Source: Clostridiales bacterium (GTDB lineage: Bacteria; Bacillota; Clostridia; TANB77; CAG-508). From it: a stretch of 64,000 nucleotides of DNA. The notes under the pieces are model-generated. The model was given only the letters and a program-made list of their open reading frames with translations. It did no database searches and was not told the origin of the DNA. The position numbers and the translations under genes were made by a program. Positions within the stretch are counted from its first letter, which is position 1. Every line of letters starts with the position of its first letter. The stretch is taken from positions 62,001 to 126,000 of the forward strand of contig SFKS01000001.1 of assembly GCA_004554705.1 (NCBI GenBank), in the 5' to 3' direction. This document shows positions 56,508 through 64,000 of this stretch, in pieces.

Positions 56508-58218
56508 TTACATTTTGTTAGGCATTTCCATACCTAATAATGTTACACCTGTTTTTAATACAATTCCTACTGTATATGTTAAAGCTAAACGTGCATCTTG
56601 AATTGTTTTGTCTTCTGTTATTATTTTATGTTCGTTATAAAATGTACTAAATTTTTGAGCAACATCTATTAAGTATCTTGCAATTATTGATGGCTCGTTT
56701 TTTTCAGCAGCTGATTCTACAAATTCATTGAATCTATATAATAGTTTTAGTATTTCAATTGATTCTTTATTTTGTAGTTTGCTAAAGTTAATATTATCCA
56801 AATTAGGTATATATCCTGCTTTTTCTATTAAACTTTTTGTGCGTACATATATGTATTGAATATAAGGTCCGAGTTTCTCCTTGAAAATTAAGTATAGTGT
56901 CCCAATCAAATATCTCATCTTTTATTCTACTATTTGCTAAGTCATTAAATATTATAGCCCCAACTCCTACTTTTCTTGCTACCTCTTGTTTATCTTCTAA
57001 GTTAGGATTTTTTTCATCTATTATTTTTTCAACTTTTTGTATTGATTCATTTAATATATCTTCTAAAAATACTGAGTTTCCTTTTCTTGTTCCTATTTTT
57101 TCTCCTGTTTTATCTACAACAAGTCCAAAGGAAACATGAGTTGCTTTTTTTACATATTCGCCATATCCCATAAGTTCTAAAACTTTAAAAAATTGCTCAA
57201 AATGTAATTTTTGCTCTCCTCCTACTACATATATCATTTTTTCGAAGTTGAATGATTTTGCTCTATCTATAAAAGCTGTAATATCTCTAGTTGCATAAAT
57301 TGTTGTTCCTGCTGAGGTTATAATAATGCATGGTGGCATGTTGTATTGTTCTAAATCTACTATTTTTGCACCTTGACTATCTTTTAATAATCCTTTTTCA
57401 TCTAGTTCCTTTACAATTGCTTCCATTTTATCATTATAATATGCTTCTCCTCTATATTCATCGAAATTACAGTTTAGTAACTTGTATGTTTTGTTATAAT
57501 TATCTATACTTACATTTCTAATCCATTCCCAGACTTTTAAACATTCCGCATCTTTTTCTTCTAGTTTTTTAAAATAGCTTCTAGCTAAATCTGTTAATTT
57601 TTCGTTTTCCTTCTCTTCTTTGCAGAATCTTACATAAACATTTAATAAACTTTGGATTTTATCTTTTTCAAAGTCATATTCGTCCTTCCATAATTCCATT
57701 CCTGCAAGTACTTTACCAAATTGTAGTCCCCAATCGCCTAGATAATTTATTCCTATAACATTATAACCAATAAATTTATATATCTTATATAACGCTCCTC
57801 CAATTACCGTTGTACGTAAATGTCCAATATGAAATGGTTTTGCAATATTTGGTGAAGAATATTCTATCACGGCATTTTTACCTTGTCCAATATTACTAGA
57901 ACCATACAATTCTTGTTTTTCTGATATTTCTTTTAGTACATTTTTTGCTAATGTAGTTTTATTTATATATATATTTAAGTATCCACCTATGACCTCTATT
58001 TTTTCTATAATATTTTCATCTAGTTTAATATTATCTTTTATTTCAATTGCAATTATTTGAGGTGATTTTTTTAAAGCTTTGGCTAATTTAAAGCAGGGGA
58101 AAGCATAGTCTCCTAAATCACTATTTGGTGGTATTTCTATATATGTTTTTAATTCCTCTACATCTAAATTTGTAACCTCTGCAATTGCTTTAGCTATTTC
58201 ATTTTTAAAACTAATCAT
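56508..58218 (-). CDS. argS: Arginine--tRNA ligase, interrupted by a +1 frameshift at CGG
   Basis: ArgRS charges tRNA-Arg. The first 449 codons hold the N-terminal Add1 domain, the HIGH motif (AKPFHIGHLRTTVIGG), the catalytic core (NYLGDWGLQFG, ATRDITAF) and most of the second catalytic stretch. Codon 450 is CGG (56869-56871). Continuing in frame gives 20 unrelated residues and a stop. Skipping the C restores GETGPYIQYIYVRT, the expected ArgRS sequence, and the helical DALR anticodon-binding domain to FGMEMPNKM-like end, for 569 residues in all. Notably the shift codon is itself an arginine codon, and an AAGGAG sequence lies just upstream. The truncated product would lack tRNA anticodon binding. 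Confidence 0.95.
56869..56871 (-). other. CGG codon at the +1 frameshift site of argS
   Basis: Coding sequence GGA GAA ACT CGG ACC TTA. Dropping the C gives ACT GGA CCT TAT ATT, encoding TGPYI, the invariant ArgRS motif. AAGGAG lies five bases upstream, in a position where internal Shine-Dalgarno pairing stimulates the known prfB frameshift. Confidence 0.85.
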
Positions 58219-58285
58219 CTTGTATATCTCCTTCTATAATAAATATTTTTTAGTTTTTTTCTTTATTCACTAACGTAAAGCGTCT

Positions 58286-59422
58286 TTAGTCTCCTAAACA
58301 TATTCCTAAATTTCTTGCAACTTTTACTAAGTCATCATCCATTTTTACTGTTTTGATATTGGTACTTTCTGTTCCTCCTGAGCGTGCTCCTATTTCTTTG
58401 TTATTTCCTACAACATCTTCTAGTGGCACATATCCTAGTTTTCCTTCCTTCAGAGTTACTAGTACATTGAAAATTCCTGCTAATGCTAGTTCCATTGCTT
58501 TGTATCCATATTTTGTTGATAATACTCTATCAAATGAAGTTGGTGTTCCTCCTCTTTGTACATATCCAAGTGTTGTATTTCTTGTTACCACACCTGTTAG
58601 ATTTTCTATGTCTTCTGCCAATTTATCTCCTATCCCTCCAAGTCTCACATTGTCTAAGCCTTTTCCATCATTTAGTGTTTTCTTGACTACCATTTCTCCA
58701 TTTTTTGGTTTTGCTCCTTCTGATACTACTACTATACTAAATTTTTTACCTGCTAATCTTCTTCTATTTATTTTTTCTACTACACTGTTTATATCATATG
58801 GTATCTCTGGAATTAATGCAACGTCCGCTCCTCCTGCTATTGCAGATTCTAGTGCTATCCAACCTGCATAACGTCCCATTACTTCTAAGACCATTACTCT
58901 ATGGTGTGATTCTGCCGTTGAGTGTAACCTATCTAATGCTTCTGTTGCAACAGATACAGCTGTATTGTATCCAAATGTGATTTCACAATGAGCAACGTCA
59001 TTATCTATTGTTTTAGGAACGCCTATGATGTTTAGTCCTTTTACAGAAAAATCTCTTGCTGATTTTTGTGTTCCATCTCCACCTAGTGTAAATATACAGT
59101 CGAACCCTGCTTTCTTAACGTTTTCTATACACTTATCTGATACATCTTTATATACAGTTTTTCCATTTTCTTCTACTTTTAAATTAAATAAGTTTGTGCT
59201 GTTTGATGAACCTATTATCGTCCCCCCTCTGTGTAATAATCCTGAAGCACTGCCACTTGATTCTAATTTTATATAGTTGTTTTCATATAGTCCTCTATAT
59301 CCTTCTATATAGCCATAACATTCTACTCCATTTGTTTCTGCTGTTTTTACTATTGCTCTTATAACTGCATTTAATCCTGGGCAATCTCCACCATTTGTAA
59401 TTATTGCAACTTTCTTAATCAT
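58286..59422 (-). CDS. 6-phosphofructokinase (group III type)
   Basis: 378-residue PFK that phosphorylates fructose 6-phosphate in glycolysis. ATITNGGDCPGLNAV, TLGGDGTQKSA, VPKTIDNDVAH, MGRYAGWIAL and VTRNTTLGYVQRGG are visible. The residue after GGD is Gly, which favours ATP, whereas the lysine in PKTIDND is seen in pyrophosphate-dependent enzymes. Group III PFKs combine these features, so the phosphoryl donor is left open. It is a single gene between argS and the exporter genes, and would be central to sugar fermentation. Confidence 0.9.
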   Translation of the reverse strand: MIKKVAIITNGGDCPGLNAVIRAIVKTAETNGVECYGYIEGYRGLYENNYIKLESSGSASGLLHRGGTIIGSSNSTNLFNLKVEENGKTVYKDVSDKCIENVKKAGFDCIFTLGGDGTQKSARDFSVKGLNIIGVPKTIDNDVAHCEITFGYNTAVSVATEALDRLHSTAESHHRVMVLEVMGRYAGWIALESAIAGGADVALIPEIPYDINSVVEKINRRRLAGKKFSIVVVSEGAKPKNGEMVVKKTLNDGKGLDNVRLGGIGDKLAEDIENLTGVVTRNTTLGYVQRGGTPTSFDRVLSTKYGYKAMELALAGIFNVLVTLKEGKLGYVPLEDVVGNNKEIGARSGGTESTNIKTVKMDDDLVKVARNLGICLGD

Positions 59423-59462
59423 TTTCTCTTTTCTCCTTTATTTAAATTTTTCTAAAATACTT

Positions 59463-60695
59463 TTATTCTCTATTTTCTTTTGCCATTTTTATAGCTTCTT
59501 TTAAACTTAATCTTGCACCAGTATTTAAAATTGTTGTTGAATATACTCTTATTGCAACTACTGCTAATAATATTGTTGTGACTATTAAAACTAGTAAAGA
59601 TGTAGTTATTTCGCTATTTGTAGCTGTTCCCATCATTATTCTAAGTGGCATACTAAAAGGTGATGATATGGGTATTATACCAGATATTTTATTTAAATTA
59701 CTGCTAGGATTCATCATTGAGAAATATGCTAAGTAAAATCCTATAACTGCTACAAAACTTACTGGTCCATTTGCATATTGTACATCTTCTGGTTTGCTTA
59801 CTGTTGCTCCTGTTAGTGCAAAGAATAAAGAATATAATGCATATCCAAAACAGAAGTATACTAGAGTTAGTATTAAAAGTTTTGGTGTTATTGATGATAC
59901 ATCAAATATAGTGTTTAATAGCTCTGGATCTATGCAGAATTTTGCTGAAATTATGGCCACCGTTATCATTAAAATTACTTGTACTAGCCCTACAATTCCT
60001 ATTCCTAACGTTTTACCAAGTACTATTGTTTTGCTATCTGTTGATGTTACCAATGTTTCTATTATTTTTGAGGTTTTTTCTGTTGTTATTGCAACAGATA
60101 CTTGCTGTGCACAGAAAAATACTGCATAAAATAGAACTAGTGATATTATCATCATAATTGTTACATTCCCTTTTGCTGCATTTTCATCTGTTTCAACCAG
60201 CACTACATCAAATTCAGGTTCTATTGTTGCTAATTCTTCTGGTGTTATATTTAATTTTGATATTTGTATCTTGCTATATAAATTAGTAAATATAGAAACC
60301 AATTCTTGTGGTACAGTTCCAAAATTCATTGTTGCACTTTCTACAATATATTCCATTTTTATAGTTTCTTCATTTTTTGTGAATTTAATACATTCGTCTT
60401 TGTCATTTTCTATCTTTTGTTTTAGTTGGTCATAGTTTAAGTTCTCTGTTGTTATTTCAAAATTATATCCCATATTCATTTGATTTAAGACTTCTACATT
60501 TCCTTCAAATAAATTTTCTGGATCTATTACTAAGATTTCTTCATTAAAATCATTTTTGCCAAGCATTTTCATTATATTAGGAATATTAAATGCTGTTGCT
60601 ATAATAATTAGTAATACTAGTGTTGATATTATAAATGATTTTCTCTTTATCATTTCTTTAATTGTAAATTCTGTTACTAACCATAAATTTCTCAT
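59463..60695 (-). CDS. ABC exporter permease, NatB-like
   Basis: 410-residue ABC-2 type permease. One N-terminal helix, an external domain of about 140 residues and five further helices form the NatB/CcmB-like layout; the AITTEKTSKIIETLVTS helix-loop is the family hallmark. With the ATPase encoded just upstream (four-base overlap) it should form a sodium- or drug-type efflux pump. Substrate not determinable. Confidence 0.88.
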   Translation of the reverse strand: MRNLWLVTEFTIKEMIKRKSFIISTLVLLIIIATAFNIPNIMKMLGKNDFNEEILVIDPENLFEGNVEVLNQMNMGYNFEITTENLNYDQLKQKIENDKDECIKFTKNEETIKMEYIVESATMNFGTVPQELVSIFTNLYSKIQISKLNITPEELATIEPEFDVVLVETDENAAKGNVTIMMIISLVLFYAVFFCAQQVSVAITTEKTSKIIETLVTSTDSKTIVLGKTLGIGIVGLVQVILMITVAIISAKFCIDPELLNTIFDVSSITPKLLILTLVYFCFGYALYSLFFALTGATVSKPEDVQYANGPVSFVAVIGFYLAYFSMMNPSSNLNKISGIIPISSPFSMPLRIMMGTATNSEITTSLLVLIVTTILLAVVAIRVYSTTILNTGARLSLKEAIKMAKENRE

Positions 60696-61588
60696 TTTAC
60701 GTCACCTACCTTTTCTATGAATATTTCATTTAATGTAGGTTTTTTCATTTCAAATTTTGTTATACGAATATTAGAATTTATTAATTTTTTTAATAATTCT
60801 TCACCTTGTTTTTCATCTTTTTGTTTTATTAAATAATGATTATCTTTATTTTCAATAATTTCTAAATTTTCTTCTTTTACAAAATTATCTATATTTTGGT
60901 TTACTATTAATTCTAATTTTTCTGATGAATAACTGTTTTTTATTTTCTCTAGATTCCCTTGTAATACAGTATCTCCTCTATTTAATATAGTTAAATCTGT
61001 GCAAAATTCTTCTATTGATGACATTTGATGGCTAGACATTATAATATATTTTCCTTTTGCTATTAATTCTTTCATAACTTCACTTAAAGTTTCAGTATTT
61101 ACTGGGTCTAATCCACTAAATGGCTCATCTAGTACTATTAATTCTGGGTCATTCATTACTGCTATTATAAATTGAATTTTTTGTTGATTTCCTTTTGACA
61201 ACTTTTCTGCTAAAACATCTCTGTATTCCTCCATTTGCAAACGTTTTAGCCAATAATCTATTGCTTCATTTGCTTCTTCACTTGTTATTCCTTTCAGTTT
61301 TGCAAAATACATTAATTGGTCATATATCTTTGTTTTTGGATACACTCCTCTTTCTTCTGGCATATAGCCAAAATTTACATTCTCCCTAGTTACTTCTTTA
61401 CCATTCCAAGTTATCGTACCTGCTGTCTTTTTTATTATTCCTAAAATCATTCTTATTGTAGTTGTCTTTCCTGCACCATTTGTTCCTAGCAATCCATATA
61501 CGCCTGGTTCATTTATGATAAGATTTAAGTGTTTTACTGCTTGTTTTGTACCAAAATTTTTGCAAACGTCTTTTAACTCTAACCCCAT
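60692..61588 (-). CDS. ABC exporter ATPase, NatA-like
   Basis: 298-residue ATPase. Walker A LLGTNGAGKTTTIRMI, the Q-loop, signature LSKGNQQKIQFI, Walker B LIVLDEPFSGLDPVN and the switch histidine in MSSHQMSSIE are complete; a C-terminal domain of about 80 residues is typical of the NatA group. The gene start has no close promoter visible. It is coupled to the permease gene by a four-base overlap. Confidence 0.93.
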   Translation of the reverse strand: MGLELKDVCKNFGTKQAVKHLNLIINEPGVYGLLGTNGAGKTTTIRMILGIIKKTAGTITWNGKEVTRENVNFGYMPEERGVYPKTKIYDQLMYFAKLKGITSEEANEAIDYWLKRLQMEEYRDVLAEKLSKGNQQKIQFIIAVMNDPELIVLDEPFSGLDPVNTETLSEVMKELIAKGKYIIMSSHQMSSIEEFCTDLTILNRGDTVLQGNLEKIKNSYSSEKLELIVNQNIDNFVKEENLEIIENKDNHYLIKQKDEKQGEELLKKLINSNIRITKFEMKKPTLNEIFIEKVGDVK

Positions 61589-61801
61589 AGAGCTATTCCC
61601 TTCTTTCTTTTAATTTCTAGACCATTATATAATAAAGTGTTTTTGTTTGCAATAGTTTTCTTGTTATTTTATACTATGAATTAAATTCTAGTTTCAACAT
61701 TTTCGAGCCCTTCGTTCTCTGATTTTTTATTTAAAGGCATTGACTTTCTTAGCTATTGAATAATAACCTATTATTTGCAAATACTAAAATTAGGAGGTAC
61801 T

Positions 61802-62227
61802 ATGGAAGAATTTGAAATCTTAAAAGAAATTAATCAAAATGCTAAGATGGGCATGGATTCTTTAAGCACTGTTTTAAAGAAATCCCAAGACACTAAGTTT
61901 AAAGATTTATTAAATACTCAGCATGATGAATATCAAAACATTTATGACAGAACTCAAGAATTGCTTGTAAAAAATAATCTTCAAATGGAAGATACTCCAA
62001 CTATGCAAAAAGCAATGTCTTGGATGGGTATTCAACTTAATACTGTGAATGATACAAGTAATTCTAAGCTATCTGAGCTTTTAATTCAAGGAAACGATAT
62101 GGGAATTATAAAAGGCACTAAATTATTAAATAATCATTCTTTTTTAGATAGTGAGATTAAAAATATTTTATCTGACTTTGTTAGGTTGCAAGAAAAAAAT
62201 ATAGATGATTTAAAGAAATATTTATAA
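61802..62227 (+). CDS. Ferritin-like four-helix protein (DUF2383-like)
   Basis: 141-residue plus-strand gene with a TAGGAGG ribosome site. The product is all-helical with about four long helices, starting EEFEILKEINQNAKMGMD and ending in LQEKNIDDLKKYL. This layout recalls DUF2383 ferritin-like proteins of Clostridia, some of which are spore-coat related (CotF-like). Metal ligands are not obvious. A TTG further upstream is rejected because it precedes the ribosome site. Function unknown. Confidence 0.65.
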   Translation: MEEFEILKEINQNAKMGMDSLSTVLKKSQDTKFKDLLNTQHDEYQNIYDRTQELLVKNNLQMEDTPTMQKAMSWMGIQLNTVNDTSNSKLSELLIQGNDMGIIKGTKLLNNHSFLDSEIKNILSDFVRLQEKNIDDLKKYL

Positions 62228-62229
62228 TA

Positions 62230-62272
62230 AAAAATCCTAAGTGGGAATTTTTCCTACTTAGGATTTTTTTAC
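62230..62272. terminator. Bidirectional terminator
   Basis: AAAATCCTAAGT and GGAA pair with TTCC and ACTTAGGATTTT around a TTT loop, followed by seven T, between convergent genes. Confidence 0.88.
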
Positions 62273-64000
62273 ATATATACTTCTACTTCATATATTCCGC
62301 CTTCACCATTTAGTGTAATTTGTTTTTCTTTTACTTCTTGTCCATTTAAATAAAGTTTTTCTACTCCTGTGTTTTTGCCATTTTCGTTTTTTACCTTGAT
62401 GTTGTATATGCTATTTTTGTATCTATATTTTATAATATATTCTTTCCAGTCTCTTGGAATACATGGTTCTAGTTTTAAAACATTGTTCTTTATATTTAAT
62501 CCCAAAATATTTTCTATACCTGCTTTATAAAACCAACTGCTTGAACCTGTATACCAAGTCCATCCACCCCTTCCTGTCATTCCTTCTGCTCCATATATAT
62601 CTGCTGGTATTACATAAGGTTCTACTTTGTACTTTAGTGCTGTTTCTTTTGTTCTTGAGTGTTCTATTGGATTTATCATTCTATAATATTCTAATGCCTT
62701 ATCTCCAAATCCTAGTTTTGTAAATGCAATTATTGCCCACATAGCTGCATGTGTGTATTGTCCTCCATTTTCTCTTACTCCTGGGAGATATGCTTTTATA
62801 TATCCTGGCTCCATTTTTGTTTTATTAAATGGTGGATCTAGTAGTTTTATTATTCCATTTTCTTTATCTATTAGATGGTTTTCTAAGCTTTCCATTGATA
62901 TATATTTTTTGTCATTATCTGCTGCTCCTGATATTACTCCCCAACTTTGAGATATACTATCTATTCTACATTCTTCATTCTCAATACTGCCTATTGGTTC
63001 TCCTTCGTCAGTAAAAGCTCTTTTAAACCATCTTCCATCCCATCCTGCTGAATTTAATGCTTTTTTGAGTTTTTCTCGTATTTTATCATATTTATCAGTC
63101 CTTTCATGATCATCAATTTCTTCACATATTGGTATAAATCTTTTTAATATTTCATATAAGAAGAATCCTAGCCATACGCTCTCACCTTTTTTCTTGTTTC
63201 CTACTGTGTTTAAACCATCATTCCAGTCTCCTGATCCTATTTTAGGAAGTCCATTTTCTCCAAAGTTAAGTGACTTTTCTATTGCTTTTATACAATGTTC
63301 ATATATGCTACCTTTTATATCTGATTCCAAATACAAGTCATATTTTTCGTCTATTCCTTCTTCAAGTGGCTCACCCTGCAAATATGGCACTTCTATATTT
63401 AAAAATTCTTTATCTCCCGTATATTCTATATATTCACTTACAACATAACATAGCCACAATAAGTCGTCTGAAAATCTTGTTCTAATACCTCTTTTAGTTT
63501 CTTCATGCCACCAATGTTCTACGTCTCCTTCTATAAATTGATGTCTTGCCTGAATTAGTATTTGATTTTTCATTAACTCTGGTGCAATATATTTTAATCC
63601 CAGAGTGTCTTGGAGTTGATCTCTAAAGCCTATTGCACCACCTGATTGATAATATCCTGTTCTAGCCCAAAGGCGTGATACAATAGTTTGATAAATAGCC
63701 CACCCATTAAGCATTATATTCATAGATTCTAGTGGCGTTTTTACTTGTATTCTTGTTAATAATTCATACCAGAACCTTTTTACCTGATTTAGTTCTTCTC
63801 TTACATTTGATATTTTAGAATATTTATATGCTGTGTCCTTTGCTTTTAATAAATTTTCTTCTTCTCCTAAAAATAGTACTAGCTCTTTACTTTCATATCC
63901 CTCTAGTTGAATTTCTAATTCAATTGCTATACAAGAGTTTTTTCCAAGTCCGTTTTGATTTCCTAGATTTACTGTATTTATTGCTTTTGGTTTGTTTATC
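62269..64000 (-). CDS. GH94 family glucan phosphorylase, 5' end outside the window
   Basis: The open frame continues without a stop to the window edge, so the start lies beyond 64000 and at least 576 residues are encoded here. FWYELLTRIQVKTP, YYQSGGAIGFRDQLQD, RTRFSDDLLWL, the catalytic-loop region IGSGDWNDGLNTVG and GGWTWYTGSSSWFYK are GH94 hallmarks. The GSGDWNDG form is closest to cyclic beta-1,2-glucan synthase and 1,2-beta-oligoglucan phosphorylase members. It splits beta-glucans with phosphate to glucose 1-phosphate, feeding glycolysis. The final beta domain ends at EVEVYM. The substrate linkage is inferred only. Confidence 0.88.
   Translation of the reverse strand, partial: INKPKAINTVNLGNQNGLGKNSCIAIELEIQLEGYESKELVLFLGEEENLLKAKDTAYKYSKISNVREELNQVKRFWYELLTRIQVKTPLESMNIMLNGWAIYQTIVSRLWARTGYYQSGGAIGFRDQLQDTLGLKYIAPELMKNQILIQARHQFIEGDVEHWWHEETKRGIRTRFSDDLLWLCYVVSEYIEYTGDKEFLNIEVPYLQGEPLEEGIDEKYDLYLESDIKGSIYEHCIKAIEKSLNFGENGLPKIGSGDWNDGLNTVGNKKKGESVWLGFFLYEILKRFIPICEEIDDHERTDKYDKIREKLKKALNSAGWDGRWFKRAFTDEGEPIGSIENEECRIDSISQSWGVISGAADNDKKYISMESLENHLIDKENGIIKLLDPPFNKTKMEPGYIKAYLPGVRENGGQYTHAAMWAIIAFTKLGFGDKALEYYRMINPIEHSRTKETALKYKVEPYVIPADIYGAEGMTGRGGWTWYTGSSSWFYKAGIENILGLNIKNNVLKLEPCIPRDWKEYIIKYRYKNSIYNIKVKNENGKNTGVEKLYLNGQEVKEKQITLNGEGGIYEVEVYM

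Noticed and set aside
33388..56871. Reassignment of CGG to another amino acid
   Set aside because: Reading CGG as any single amino acid leaves all four genes out of frame; only a one-base skip restores them.
33057..58218. Calling truA, relA, argS and metG pseudogenes
   Set aside because: Both sides of each break are fully conserved with no other damage, three of the genes are normally essential or nearly so, and no second copies are visible. Frameshifting or sequencing error explains them better.
46125..59460. T-box leaders before hisS, argS, metG, alaS and trpS
   Set aside because: No T-box consensus (GGUGGNACCGCG-like) occurs upstream of any synthetase gene here.

Overview
The window is AT-rich (well under one third G+C by eye) and almost every gene lies on the minus strand. 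The gene set points to a strictly anaerobic, endospore-forming Clostridia-type Firmicute. The evidence is an oxygen-sensitive class III ribonucleotide reductase (nrdD/nrdG), spoVT behind a sigma-G-like promoter, a spoVM peptide gene beside rpmB, a bofA/yaaL-type pair, cdaA, remA and the low-GC secA-prfB order. Uncultured gut Clostridia are the closest match in style, but that placement is inference. There is no prophage, CRISPR array, rRNA operon or intact insertion sequence. The content is mostly core genome with a few accessory genes (YhcG-type nuclease, tandem acetyltransferases, KAP NTPase).

Layout. 1-8.0 kb: PrsA-like foldase, nrdG-nrdD with a palindromic promoter and a structured leader, a small membrane protein whose start codon sits in a hairpin, trpS-obgE, and rplU-rpmA with an L21 leader. 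8-13.2 kb: small accessory genes, a decayed gene fragment, YhcG nuclease and rlmD. 13.3-19.1 kb: hinT, a short alaS, spoVT, ylbF, a GT4 glycosyltransferase, bofA, a DUF2508 gene and tRNA-Thr(CGU). 19.1-32.9 kb: surface proteins, a dockerin-bearing glucosaminidase, an ACT-less aspartokinase, prfB, secA, a YitT protein, a sugar-nucleotide pyrophosphorylase and a VWA pilus-type protein. 33-40.4 kb: a long operon of HD hydrolase, rsmE, membrane protein, yicC, remA, rpoZ, gmk, a 35-residue ORF, cdaA and truA. 40.6-46.4 kb: murC, an orphan histidine kinase, metG, a secreted pilin-like gene, dut and feoA. 46.4-55.1 kb: comF, KAP NTPase, hexapeptide protein, recJ, relA and hisS. 55.2-64 kb: spoVM, rpmB, upp, argS, pfkA, a Nat-type ABC exporter, a ferritin-like protein and the 3' part of a GH94 phosphorylase gene that runs off the window.

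Main finding. Reading both strands by hand I found only four in-frame CGG codons in all coding sequence of the window. Each one lies exactly where the reading frame breaks by +1 in an otherwise intact gene: truA, a pilin-like secreted protein, relA and argS. Skipping the C of CGG and reading the following GGA or GGU as glycine restores a full-length protein in every case. In RelA and ArgS this also restores a glycine expected in a conserved motif. CGG is never used as an ordinary arginine codon here. This suggests that CGG is unassigned in this genome and works as a +1 frameshift signal, possibly linking arginyl-tRNA supply to ArgS and RelA synthesis. The alternative is systematic base-calling error, and the tests are given below. 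A fifth break, in metG, is a different kind: one base short in an A-run.
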